From positions 22,578 through 86,577 of the forward strand of contig CBFIIW010000014.1 in assembly GCA_965662775.1 (NCBI GenBank): a DNA stretch of 64,000 bases, written 5' to 3'. Below the pieces are notes generated by a model. It saw only the letters and a list, made by a program, of their open reading frames with translations, searched no databases and had not been told where the DNA came from. The position numbers were made by a program, and so were the translations under genes. Shown one piece after another: positions 9,601-17,203 of the stretch; position 1 is the stretch's first letter; every line of letters begins with the position of its first letter. The DNA is from UBA7985 sp002690455 (GTDB lineage Bacteria > Pseudomonadota > Alphaproteobacteria > UBA7985).

Positions 9601-10458
9601 GGTGAGAAGGCAGCACCAATTTTTCGCTTGTATCAACCTCACCAGCCAGACCAGAAATCCAGCGGTGATCGTGATCAAACGCCCGACGCTGCGCCTTCGC
9701 AAATCCGAGGACGTGTCGCGCCAGACCTCCTCGCTCGTCTGCGGACGCCAGCGCCGGACGAGCCCTCACCTCCGCGCCCCTTCGCGCCCAGCCAGATGCT
9801 TGAAGACCCGGCTGCGCCCTCGCCGCTGGCTTCGCTGCGGGCGCTGCAGGGACAGGTAGAGCCTGTGCAGGCTGGTGCACCGCTCACCGCCCCTCAAGGC
9901 GCAGGCGCTGAAGCGCCAACCCTGCGCGGGCACAAGTCCGCATCGCCGTTCTTCCGCGGCAACGTGCTGCATGCTCTGCTCCAACGCTTGCCCGTGCTGC
10001 CGCCAGAAGATCGGGAGGACGCGGCCCGGCGCTATCTGAGTCGGCCTGCGCTTGGACTGGAAGCAACGCAGGTCGACAGATGGTCCCAAGAAGTGCTGGC
10101 CATCACAAATGGCGACGCCTTCGCCGACTTATTCGCACGGGACAGCCGCGCCGAAGTCGCGGTTACGGGTCTGATCGGACATTTGGTTGTGTCCGGGCAA
10201 ATCGACCGCCTGATCGAGCGCGAACACGATGTTTGGATTGTGGACTACAAGACCAACCGCCCGCCGCCCATTGACCCGGATCACGTGGCTGCGAGCTATC
10301 GTGCGCAGCTGGCAGCTTATAAAGCAGTCCTCGAGGACTTGTATCCGAGTAAGCCAATCCGCACCTTTCTGCTATGGACCGATGGTCCCCACTTAATGGA
10401 GGTTAAGGTGAATGCCGACGACCTGCCCCCGCTTGCAAAAATTGCAGCCAACGATTGA
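6676..10458 (+). CDS. addA: AddA, double-strand break repair helicase-nuclease
   Basis: The 1260-residue SF1A (UvrD-like) motor subunit of AddAB. Helicase motifs appear in order: Walker A (AASAGTGKTLVLTNR), FTKAAAAEMADRV (Ia), VDEAQDTNPDQW (II), VGDLKQSIYGFQRADP (III), NVTFRSSQPIL (IV), IMTAHGAKGLEAPVV (V) and EERRLLYVALTRAKERL (VI). A C-terminal PD-(D/E)XK nuclease follows, with FFRGNVLHALL and WIVDYKTNR. I chose the TTG at 6676 because GGGAGGG lies about nine bases upstream and the protein then begins just before conserved sequence; an ATG at 6655 would add seven residues. Both starts lie inside the end of addB. Confidence 0.95.
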   Translation: MEATDHNKAAPLWDPTIDGDNQPTVIRTATEGQRRAADPQVTAWVAASAGTGKTLVLTNRLLALLLEGVQPSQILALTFTKAAAAEMADRVSKALEKWVTLSDEKLREELFRLAGNHPCAEQMALARRLFARMLEAPGGLNIQTIHAFAQSLLGRFPVESGVQPGFRVLDDGEAAALLETSVDRHLVGLVTREDRASAQVFEILGEDSFRGLIAALVRERGRLLRLRGASKRSAAEILAPFREMLGLKDGTTAEELRECMICGGQPPKPVRNALRAYAEWAHRTGKQPNSRNAPAFDAIEWLGLPDDAARRLKWETYQNFLLNGEDKPRNFEYMLTKGFFKDEPVARDALEQEKERVCRLRNSMKALRQADISAALLDTAFSVLDDYEALKAARSRVDFDDLILRTIHLLTADAGAGLWVAFKLDQGLRHVLVDEAQDTNPDQWAIVRGLTNAFYDGTDPEMGQPDKGFRTSFVVGDLKQSIYGFQRADPQVFQAMKQRFEDDVQRAGQNWLAQTLNVTFRSSQPILTAVDCLFRHGENASGLTFDGEGWPAHLSGKAGAGGLVEVWQQIEAPPKDKAASVNLLDDDEDQESRPEVELAEILANRIARWTKGDARPGDQGWLEGQGRPMRPEDIMVLMRSRSGPFISTLTQRLKTRGVRVAGADRLKLHEEIAVRDLIVLTEYLLQPADDLGLATVLRSPLCGISEARLFDWAHNRSRGETLETAIVKAAESGRSSEAQDVLRLIRTLRGQLASTPHTFFSFLLNRLGGSERFAARLGPQGSDALREFLRAALTYERANTPTLPGFLGWLRKAEIEVKRDQDSTDGGVRIMTAHGAKGLEAPVVILPQTQRRTDDTIRDQLRWWDSQSPEDGTFDFDGQPLPYWKPSEPDRPEQIAVLETAEKKRAMEEERRLLYVALTRAKERLYIAGWKTRRNGTGDENRNSSPTALSWYDQVKEAFEAADPSMGIVSLKPVDGEKAAPIFRLYQPHQPDQKSSGDRDQTPDAAPSQIRGRVAPDLLARLRTPAPDEPSPPRPFAPSQMLEDPAAPSPLASLRALQGQVEPVQAGAPLTAPQGAGAEAPTLRGHKSASPFFRGNVLHALLQRLPVLPPEDREDAARRYLSRPALGLEATQVDRWSQEVLAITNGDAFADLFARDSRAEVAVTGLIGHLVVSGQIDRLIEREHDVWIVDYKTNRPPPIDPDHVAASYRAQLAAYKAVLEDLYPSKPIRTFLLWTDGPHLMEVKVNADDLPPLAKIAAND

Positions 10459-10548
10459 CGGGGTTCGGCAGTGACCCTAGGGTCTCCATCCGTTTTTTAT
10501 GCGTCCGCTCAACGAGAGTCGGACCCAGCACCAGAAAGGAGCCAGACT

Positions 10549-10869
10549 ATGGCAGTCGTAGAAGTCACGGATGCAACTTTTCAGAACGAAGTTGTAGCGT
10601 CGAACAAGCCAGTTGTCGTCGATTGCTGGGCGGACTGGTGTATGCCGTGCAAGGCGATTGCACCTTCGCTGGATCAGCTTTCCGACGAAATGGCCGACCA
10701 GATTACCATCACGAAGCTGAATGTTGATCAGAATCAGGCAACGGCGCAGGGGCTCAACGTCCGCAACCTGCCAACGCTCATGATCTTTAAAGATGGCCAG
10801 CCAGTAGCCATGATGGCGGGTGCACAGCCGAAGTCGTCGATCAAGCAGTGGATCGAACGCAACATCTAA
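10549..10869 (+). CDS. trxA: Thioredoxin
   Basis: A 106-residue thioredoxin, the general disulfide reductase recharged by thioredoxin reductase. The fold is complete: VVVDCWADWCMPCKAIAP, the buried DQ/VDQN region, and the cis-proline loop NLPTLMIFKDGQ. The active site is Trp30-Cys31-Met32-Pro33-Cys34; the usual Gly of WCGPC is replaced by Met, a change that can shift redox potential, and an extra Cys lies five residues before Cys31. The start at 10549 follows a strong AAAGGAG sequence. It sits after addA, as in many alphaproteobacteria, and its stop abuts the stop of the convergent PIN gene. Confidence 0.95.
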   Translation: MAVVEVTDATFQNEVVASNKPVVVDCWADWCMPCKAIAPSLDQLSDEMADQITITKLNVDQNQATAQGLNVRNLPTLMIFKDGQPVAMMAGAQPKSSIKQWIERNI

Positions 10870-11349
10870 TCAAAGGTCAGACAACCGATAGACGGTTGGG
10901 AAGGGTTCGCCGTCGGTGAACCCTTTGTCGTTTGTCAGGAAGGCGTCGCAGCCCTGGTCGAGTGCCGTGGCAAAGTGGATCGCGTCGGGCAAGTCGAGAC
11001 GGAAATCGCGCGCAACATCTGGAACAGCCCAGAGTATTGGGTCGCTGACTGGGATCAGATGCAAATCGAAGTTTTGTGCAAGTCGAGAGCCCGACTGCAT
11101 GGGGTCAGACGCCGCACCGAAAAAGGCCTCATAGGCTGCCGTTATGTCCGGATTGTTGCGTCGGACCGCGCCGGTCAGGGTCTCTGCGATCACCAGCTCG
11201 CTGCTGATAAAGCTGGCCCCCAAAGCCTTTAGGTCGTGGAGCAAGCCGTAAACCAGCGCATGATAGTCGCTGTTCTTTTCGATCAGATAGATGAGTACGT
11301 TGGCATCGCAGTAGACTTTCCTTGCCGTGCGCAGCGCCCCGCCATTCAT
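10870..11349 (-). CDS. PIN-domain protein (VapC-like nuclease)
   Basis: A 159-residue PIN-fold protein. The acidic residues expected for metal-dependent RNA cleavage are visible: the first Asp in KVYCDANVLIYLIE, a Glu in LVIAETLTG, Asp-Ala in RLDLPDAIHFATAL, and LTNDKGF near the end. Most stand-alone PIN proteins of this size are VapC toxins, but no antitoxin-sized gene lies beside it: upstream is folC, whose stop is two bases from this ATG, and downstream trxA converges. It may therefore be an orphan toxin or a housekeeping RNase co-expressed with folC. Function beyond the fold is inferred. Confidence 0.8.
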   Translation of the reverse strand: MNGGALRTARKVYCDANVLIYLIEKNSDYHALVYGLLHDLKALGASFISSELVIAETLTGAVRRNNPDITAAYEAFFGAASDPMQSGSRLAQNFDLHLIPVSDPILWAVPDVARDFRLDLPDAIHFATALDQGCDAFLTNDKGFTDGEPFPTVYRLSDL

Positions 11350-11351
11350 GC

Positions 11352-12641
11352 TCAGACTGCCTTTCGATCGGCCGTTGGGGCCAAACCTTGATTCTCCGCC
11401 AGGAAGGCACCAGCGAGGTACAATGACCCGCAGACCAGCACCAGCCCTGGCGGTGCATCAGCAAACTCTGTAAGGCCCGCATGCAGGCTGCTGGCCGTGG
11501 TGACATCATTGCGTCCCAGCGCTCGGGCCGCTGTGGCGGCATCCTCTGCGGAAAGGCTGGCCGCCGCGCCTGGAATCTGCACGGCACAGGCCCGGCTCGC
11601 GTGCGGCAGCAGTGGGGCGAGAAAACCCTGCGCGTCCTTGGTTTCAAGCAGGCCGTAGAGCAGATACACTGGGCGACTGCCTGTTTTGGTCAGTTCGGGT
11701 CCCGTCGTCAGGCTCGCAGCAATCGCTTCGCCTGCATCTGCATTGTGAGCGCCATCCAGTCGCAGCTCGTGGCGCCCTCCACCGGCAGCCTGCCATAGTG
11801 CGCCAGCGGTAATCGGTGACAGTCGAGCAGCCCATTGTGCCTGCGCCAGCCCGGCGGTAATACTGGAATCGTCGATCCCCAACTCCGCCGCCGCCGCCGC
11901 CGCCAGTCCGGCGTTTTCGCGTTGGAAGTTACCCGACAGCCCCAAGGGCACCTCTGGTGTCACCGGGGGCGCGGGTAGCGCCCGTGTGCCGAGTCGATCG
12001 GCCTCTTCCAGCAATATGGTACGCACAGCGTCCTGCTGCGGGGCAAACAGAGCACGCACTCCAGGTTTGAAGATGCCGGCCTTTTCCCGCGCAATGGCCT
12101 CAATGCTGTCGCCAAGAAAGTGCTGGTGGTCGATTCCGATCCGAGAGATCAGCGACAATGCCACCGCTTCGGGCTGCAGGATGTTTGTAGCATCCAATCG
12201 TCCGCCCAGACCGGTTTCCAGCAGGACGTAATCCGCCGGGGTCTCACTGAATGCGATAAACGCCGCCGCCGTGGTGAGTTCAAAAAAGGTGCCCGGCCGA
12301 TCGTTATTGGCCTCTTGTACCCGCGAGAGGACATCCATCAGGTGGTCGTCAGTGATGATCTCCCCACGCAACTGAATGCGCTCAGCAAAGCGGACCAGAT
12401 GCGGGCTGGTGTAGACGTGCGCGGTCTTGCCGGCTGCTTCAATCATGGCCTTGAGAAAGGCAAGGGTCGATCCCTTGCCATTGGTTCCGGCCACGTGGAT
12501 GGCTGGGGGCATAGCGCGCTCCGGCCGGCCCAGCAATTCGAGGAGGTCTTGGAGCCGGTCGAGCGAAAGGTCGATCAGCTTCGGGTGCAGGGCGAGGAAG
12601 CGGTCGAGCGCTTCCTGAACTCCAGCCGGTTCACGGCTCAT
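11352..12641 (-). CDS. folC: FolC, bifunctional folylpolyglutamate/dihydrofolate synthase
   Basis: A 429-residue Mur-ligase-family ATPase that adds glutamate to dihydropteroate and tetrahydrofolates. The P-loop is HVAGTNGKGSTLAFLKAM, followed by VYTSPHLVRFAERIQ and LETGLGGRLDATN, both diagnostic of FolC, then SRIGIDHQHFLGDS and EKAGIFKPG. The C-terminal glutamate-ligase domain contains RLDGAHNADAG. The ATG overlaps the accD stop by four bases. The accD-folC order is a common proteobacterial arrangement. Confidence 0.96.
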   Translation of the reverse strand: MSREPAGVQEALDRFLALHPKLIDLSLDRLQDLLELLGRPERAMPPAIHVAGTNGKGSTLAFLKAMIEAAGKTAHVYTSPHLVRFAERIQLRGEIITDDHLMDVLSRVQEANNDRPGTFFELTTAAAFIAFSETPADYVLLETGLGGRLDATNILQPEAVALSLISRIGIDHQHFLGDSIEAIAREKAGIFKPGVRALFAPQQDAVRTILLEEADRLGTRALPAPPVTPEVPLGLSGNFQRENAGLAAAAAAELGIDDSSITAGLAQAQWAARLSPITAGALWQAAGGGRHELRLDGAHNADAGEAIAASLTTGPELTKTGSRPVYLLYGLLETKDAQGFLAPLLPHASRACAVQIPGAAASLSAEDAATAARALGRNDVTTASSLHAGLTEFADAPPGLVLVCGSLYLAGAFLAENQGLAPTADRKAV

Positions 12642-13588
12642 ACTTGATCGAAACTCACAAGAGGCTCGTCTTCCTGCATAACCGGCAGCTTGGTTTCGAT
12701 GGATGAGCCGCTGCTGGATACGGTCCCTTCGGGTGAGCCGGGGATGTTTCGCAGCAGGCTGAACAGCATGACCAGCCGCTCCCGGAGTTCCAGCCGATGA
12801 ACCACTTGATCGACCATACCGTGCTCCTGCAGGTACTCGGCGGTCTGGAAATCGTCCGGCAGCTGCTCACGTATGGTTTCTTCGATCACCCGCCGACCGG
12901 CAAAGCCAATCACGGCATTGGGCTCAGACAAGGTCAGATCACCCAGCATCGCGAAGCTGGCCGTCACCCCACCAGTCGTCGGATTGGTGAGCAGGACGAT
13001 GTAGGGCAGACGTGCCTCACGCATTCGCTCCACGGCGATGATTGAGCGCGGCATTTGCATCAAACTGAGGATACCTTCCTGCATCCGCGCGCCCCCGCTG
13101 GCCGGGATCACCAATAGGGACGCGTTGAGGAGCAGGGCCTCGTCGGCGGCTCGCACTAATCCCTCACCAACCGCGCGGCCCATCGAGCCGCCCATGAAGG
13201 CAAAGTTAAAGGCCGCGATCACAACCGGGCTGCCGCCCATCTGGCCGCTTGCGACAATGATGGCGTCTTTTTCGCCCGTACGGGACTGGTATTCGCGCAG
13301 GCGCGCGGGGTATGGCTTCTTGTCCTTGAACTTTAACGGGTCGGCAGGCAGCTCGGGCATGTCCAGTCGCAGGTAGCCGGGATCGAACAGGCTGTTAAGT
13401 CGTTCTACCACCGACATGGCGTGATGATGCCCACAGTTCGTGCAGACGTTCAGGTTCTCTTGCAGCGCTTTGAGAAACAGCATCTGGTCGCAGGAACGAC
13501 ACTTGGTCCAGAGGTTGTCAGGTGTGTCTTTTCGTTCACCGACGAGGCGCTGGATACGGGGACGGACGTGATCGGATAGCCAGTTCAT
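12638..13588 (-). CDS. accD: AccD, acetyl-CoA carboxylase carboxyltransferase beta subunit
   Basis: A 316-residue subunit of the carboxyltransferase that transfers CO2 from biotin to acetyl-CoA in fatty acid synthesis. Its N-terminal four-cysteine zinc ribbon is clear (TKCRSCDQM near residue 29 and VCTNCGHH near 48). The crotonase-like core contains ASGGARMQEG and LTNPTTGGVTASFAMLGD, the acyl-CoA oxyanion segments. It sits between trpA and folC and overlaps folC, so it is probably expressed with both. Confidence 0.97.
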   Translation of the reverse strand: MNWLSDHVRPRIQRLVGERKDTPDNLWTKCRSCDQMLFLKALQENLNVCTNCGHHHAMSVVERLNSLFDPGYLRLDMPELPADPLKFKDKKPYPARLREYQSRTGEKDAIIVASGQMGGSPVVIAAFNFAFMGGSMGRAVGEGLVRAADEALLLNASLLVIPASGGARMQEGILSLMQMPRSIIAVERMREARLPYIVLLTNPTTGGVTASFAMLGDLTLSEPNAVIGFAGRRVIEETIREQLPDDFQTAEYLQEHGMVDQVVHRLELRERLVMLFSLLRNIPGSPEGTVSSSGSSIETKLPVMQEDEPLVSFDQV

Positions 13589-13604
13589 AGCGACTCAGAT
13601 AGGG

Positions 13605-14420
13605 TTAGCGCAAGCGTTGCGAAAGGGTGCGGGTGTAATCAAGTACAGCGTCGACCAGCCCGGGCTTGGCCTTGCCGTGTTCATCGAGATTGGCCTCGAT
13701 CTGCCGGACGATGGCCGAACCGACCACTGCAGCGTCGGCAACCGAGCCAATTTCCGCGACTTGATCGGGCGTGGTAATGCCGAAACCTACGGCGATCGGC
13801 AGATCGGTGAAAGCCTTGAGCCGACCGACCGCGGCGGCTACGGCGTCTTGCTGCGCAGCGGCTGTGCCGGTGATCCCGGTGATAGAGACATAGTAGACGA
13901 ACCCCGATGTATTCTGGAGCACCGCCGGCAGCCGGACTTCGTCAGTCGTCGGTGTTGCCAGCCGGATGAAGTTCATCCCCGCTTTGTTCGCCGGGATACA
14001 TAGCTCGTCGTCTTCCTCGGGCGGCAGATCCACGACGATCAGGCCGTCAACCCCGGCTGCCTTAGCAGCAGCGAGGAAGGCATCAACCCCATAGATGTAG
14101 ATCGGGTTGTAGTAGCCCATGAGGATCAGCGGAGTTTCGCTGTCCTGCTTGCGGAATTCCTGCACCAGCTCGAGCGTCTTCGGCAGGGTCTGCCCGCCGG
14201 CCAGCGCCCTTTGCGCTGCGAGCTGGATTGCGACGCCATCGGCCATGGGGTCGGTGAAGCACATGCCAAGCTCGATGATGTCCGCTCCGGCGTCGGGTAG
14301 CCCGCGCAGGATTTCCAGACTGGTGTCGTAGTTCGGATCACCGGACATGATGTAGGAGACGAAGCCCGGTCGGCCTTCAGCCTTCAGCGCGGCAAACTTT
14401 GTGTCGATCCGCGTGGTCAT
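13605..14420 (-). CDS. trpA: Tryptophan synthase alpha chain
   Basis: A 271-residue TIM barrel that cleaves indole-3-glycerol phosphate to indole and glyceraldehyde 3-phosphate. The catalytic Glu lies in DIIELGMCFTDPMADG (usually ELGVPFSDP; here Cys-Phe-Thr replaces Pro-Phe-Ser) and the catalytic Asp in GLIVVDLPPEE. The phosphate-binding loop VGFGITTPDQV and GSAIV complete the site. The ATG overlaps the trpB stop by four bases, consistent with matched output of the alpha2beta2 complex. Confidence 0.96.
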   Translation of the reverse strand: MTTRIDTKFAALKAEGRPGFVSYIMSGDPNYDTSLEILRGLPDAGADIIELGMCFTDPMADGVAIQLAAQRALAGGQTLPKTLELVQEFRKQDSETPLILMGYYNPIYIYGVDAFLAAAKAAGVDGLIVVDLPPEEDDELCIPANKAGMNFIRLATPTTDEVRLPAVLQNTSGFVYYVSITGITGTAAAQQDAVAAAVGRLKAFTDLPIAVGFGITTPDQVAEIGSVADAAVVGSAIVRQIEANLDEHGKAKPGLVDAVLDYTRTLSQRLR

Positions 14421-15655
14421 TGAGTGGTTTCCCCCATGACCGAGGCCATGTCGAAGCCTAGGTGCTTGGCGACGGTGAAAATGTCCTTATCGCCCCGGCC
14501 GCACAGGTTCATAATCATGATGTGGTCCTTGGGTAGATCCGGCGCGATTTTGGTTACGTGGGCGAGCGCGTGGCTCGGCTCCAGCGCCGGGATAATGCCC
14601 TCGGTGCGGCAGCAAAGCTGGAAGGCTTCCAGCGCCTCGGTATCCTTGGCGTAGACATATTCAACCCGGCCCACATCGCGCAGCCAGGAGTGCTCCGGCC
14701 CGATACCCGGATAATCGAGCCCGGCGGAAATCGAGTGGCCTTCGATGATCTGCCCGTCCGCGTCCTGCAGCAGATAGGTGCGGTTGCCGTGCAGTACACC
14801 CGGCTTGCCCCCGGTCAGCGACGCAGCATGCTCTTCGCCTTCCAGACCGTGGCCCCCGGCTTCGACGCCGATGATGCGCACGTCCTTGTCGTCGAGGAAG
14901 GGGTGGAACAGGCCCAGGGCATTTGATCCGCCACCAATGCAGGCCACCAGCGAGTCTGGCAGGCGGCCTTCCCGTTCGAGCATCTGCGCCTTGGCTTCCT
15001 TGCCAATCACTGACTGGAAATCTCGGACCATGGCCGGGTAGGGGTGGGGACCTGCCGCCGTACCAATGATGTAGAAGGTGTCTTCGACATTAGTCACCCA
15101 GTCGCGCAGCGCTTCGTTCATCGCGTCCTTGAGCGTTCCGGAGCCAGAGGTTACCGGCTTGATCTCGGCACCAAGAAGGCGCATGCGGAACACGTTTGGC
15201 GCCTGCCGCTCCACGTCGGTTGCGCCCATGTAGACGGTACAGGGCAGGCCGAACAGCGCGCAGACTGTCGCCGTTGCCACGCCGTGCTGGCCCGCGCCAG
15301 TTTCGGCGATGATACGGGTCTTGCCCATGCGACGCGCGAGCAAGATCTGTCCTAGGCAATTATTGATCTTATGCGCGCCGGTGTGGTTCAGTTCGTCACG
15401 CTTGAAGTAGATCTTGGCGCCGCCGAGTTCTTCAGTCAGCCGCTCGGCGAAATACAGCGGGCTGGGTCGGCCCACGTAGTCCTTGGCCAACATGTTGAAC
15501 TCTTCCCAGAACGCTAGGTCCAGCTTGGCCTCTCCCCACTCGCGTTCGAGGTCAAGGATCAGTGGCATCAGCGTTTCGGCAACAAAGCGGCCGCCAAAGA
15601 TACCGAACAAGCCGCGCTCGTCCGGACCGGTCATGTAGGAATTGGGCGTTGACAT
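14417..15655 (-). CDS. trpB: Tryptophan synthase beta chain
   Basis: A 412-residue PLP enzyme that condenses indole with serine. The PLP lysine is in LNHTGAHKINN, the phosphate-binding glycine loop is CIGGGSNALG, and EAGGHG and GRGDKD are conserved near the C-terminus. I chose ATG 15655 (MSTPNSYMTGPDERG), preceded by AGGAAAA; the open frame runs a further 47 codons upstream but has no homology there. TrpF ends 46 bases upstream. Confidence 0.97.
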   Translation of the reverse strand: MSTPNSYMTGPDERGLFGIFGGRFVAETLMPLILDLEREWGEAKLDLAFWEEFNMLAKDYVGRPSPLYFAERLTEELGGAKIYFKRDELNHTGAHKINNCLGQILLARRMGKTRIIAETGAGQHGVATATVCALFGLPCTVYMGATDVERQAPNVFRMRLLGAEIKPVTSGSGTLKDAMNEALRDWVTNVEDTFYIIGTAAGPHPYPAMVRDFQSVIGKEAKAQMLEREGRLPDSLVACIGGGSNALGLFHPFLDDKDVRIIGVEAGGHGLEGEEHAASLTGGKPGVLHGNRTYLLQDADGQIIEGHSISAGLDYPGIGPEHSWLRDVGRVEYVYAKDTEALEAFQLCCRTEGIIPALEPSHALAHVTKIAPDLPKDHIMIMNLCGRGDKDIFTVAKHLGFDMASVMGETTQ

Positions 15656-15701
15656 GATTTTCCTGTCGTGGATCCAGAATCGGGGTGAGATTAACAGTGT
15701 T

Positions 15702-17159
15702 TCAGGCGCGAGCAACTGCGGCGAGAAAGGCTCTGATCTTCGCAATGTCCTTGGTGCCGCGCTGACCCTCCGCTTCAACGCCGGAGGAGACGTCAACGTA
15801 GGTAGGTTGGGTTAGCGCTATGGCGGCCTCAACGTTCTCTGGCGTCAGCCCCCCCGCGAGCATCCAAGGCGTGTTGCCCAACGTCGCGGTCGACAGCACG
15901 TGGTGATCAAATGTCAATGCATTGCCACCCGGTAATTCGGCATCTTTCGGCGGTTTAGCATCGAATAGCAGCCCGTCGGCAGAGCGACGCAGCGCAGGAA
16001 CGTCGCGCAGGTCATCCGCTTCGGCCACCGACACGACGGCGAGCACAGGCAGGCCGGTGCGTGTCCTGATTTCTGCGAAGCGTTCAGCTCCACTATGGGT
16101 ATGGACCTGCAGCATATCCAGCGGGACGGCGGCGAGTAGTTCGTCAAGGAATGCATCGCTTGGCTCTACGACCAGCCCGACGCGGCTGATCCGCCCTTCA
16201 GCCTGCATGCTGAGTGCGGCAGCGGCCTCGAAGCTCAGGTTTCGAGGGGATTTCTCAAAGAAAACGAAGCCGACGTGGGTGGCACCGCCATCGATAACAG
16301 CCTCCAGTGTTTCCGGTGTGGTGATGCCGCAGATCTTGGCCTGACAGCGCGCAGGCAGGCGCAGATCGGGGCTGAAGACGCGGTCTGCGATCAACCAAGT
16401 AGCAGCCAGAAGCACCAGCAGGGCGGCGCCCGAGGCGAGCAAGGCTGCGTAGGGGCCGAGCCAACCCAGCGGCGCGAGATTGAACAGCTTGACACACCCG
16501 CCGCTGAGCACGACCAGTAGGGCGGCAACACGAAGGCCATGCCACCCGCCCATGGCACCCCATGCATGAAAGGTAAAGGCTCGCTTGGGTCGGCGGTGGC
16601 GCAGAGGGACCACGGCCCAGGTCCGAGCAAAGAAATAGGCGACCAGAACGCCACTGGCGACGATCACGGACAACAGGGCAGGACGGTTGACGGCGCTTCG
16701 GTCGATTGTCTCTGGCATGGTGGCTTCTACGCCTATCGCGGCGAGCTCGCGCGGGTCGTTTGAACCATACTGAACCAGGTCGTTGACTGCACTGCCCAGG
16801 CTGCCCCAGAGTGTTGCGCCATCGCCGTAGGTCAGTAGGCTGCCCACCATGGTCAGTCCTATCCAGCCGAAGACTGTCGCGAAGATGAGGCTAAAGCCCA
16901 GTAGGCCAGAGCGTAGACCGGCCCCGGACCAGGCTGGCGCCGGTGTGGTGCGGCCGCCACCCAACTGCCCACGGCGCAGGGCCATTAACCCGGAGAACTC
17001 CCACGCAGCGGCATGGTAGAGCACCGCGACACCACACAGACCGTATATCGCGTTCTTGAGGTCAAGCAGACCGGCCTGTACGCCGAGGTACACCAGCGCG
17101 GGTCCAACGGCGGCGAGGCCGAAAATGACAATTTGCGTCAGGGTGCGAAGGGCCGGCAT
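15702..17159 (-). CDS. trpF: Membrane domain fused to phosphoribosylanthranilate isomerase (TrpF)
   Basis: A 485-residue protein whose last 212 residues (15705-16340) form a complete phosphoribosylanthranilate isomerase, the Amadori step of tryptophan synthesis. The catalytic Cys is in AKICGITTPET, the catalytic Asp in the LFDAKPP region or YVDVSSGVE, and the phosphate loop is LAGGLTPENV. The first roughly 273 residues are a different, hydrophobic domain with about six predicted membrane segments, for example IVIFGLAAVGPALVYLGV and AALLVLLAATWLIAD. No stop, and no ATG, GTG or TTG, lies between the last helix and AKICGI. The start at 17159 has AAGGATG upstream; an ATG at 17231 would overlap the previous gene. 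TrpF is normally a soluble protein of about 210 residues, so the fusion is odd. Confidence 0.85.
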   Translation of the reverse strand: MPALRTLTQIVIFGLAAVGPALVYLGVQAGLLDLKNAIYGLCGVAVLYHAAAWEFSGLMALRRGQLGGGRTTPAPAWSGAGLRSGLLGFSLIFATVFGWIGLTMVGSLLTYGDGATLWGSLGSAVNDLVQYGSNDPRELAAIGVEATMPETIDRSAVNRPALLSVIVASGVLVAYFFARTWAVVPLRHRRPKRAFTFHAWGAMGGWHGLRVAALLVVLSGGCVKLFNLAPLGWLGPYAALLASGAALLVLLAATWLIADRVFSPDLRLPARCQAKICGITTPETLEAVIDGGATHVGFVFFEKSPRNLSFEAAAALSMQAEGRISRVGLVVEPSDAFLDELLAAVPLDMLQVHTHSGAERFAEIRTRTGLPVLAVVSVAEADDLRDVPALRRSADGLLFDAKPPKDAELPGGNALTFDHHVLSTATLGNTPWMLAGGLTPENVEAAIALTQPTYVDVSSGVEAEGQRGTKDIAKIRAFLAAVARA

Positions 17160-17203
17160 TCTGGTGTCATCCTTCGTGGCGATCGGTCGATTAAGAAAGA
17201 AGC

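Noticed and set aside
10870..11349. Complete VapBC toxin-antitoxin module
   Set aside because: No antitoxin-sized gene with DNA-binding features adjoins the PIN gene; folC and trxA fill the flanks.
16341..17159. Separate membrane-protein gene ending before trpF
   Set aside because: No stop codon exists between the membrane part and the isomerase, and no normal start codon lies in the linker, so a single fused gene is the direct reading.
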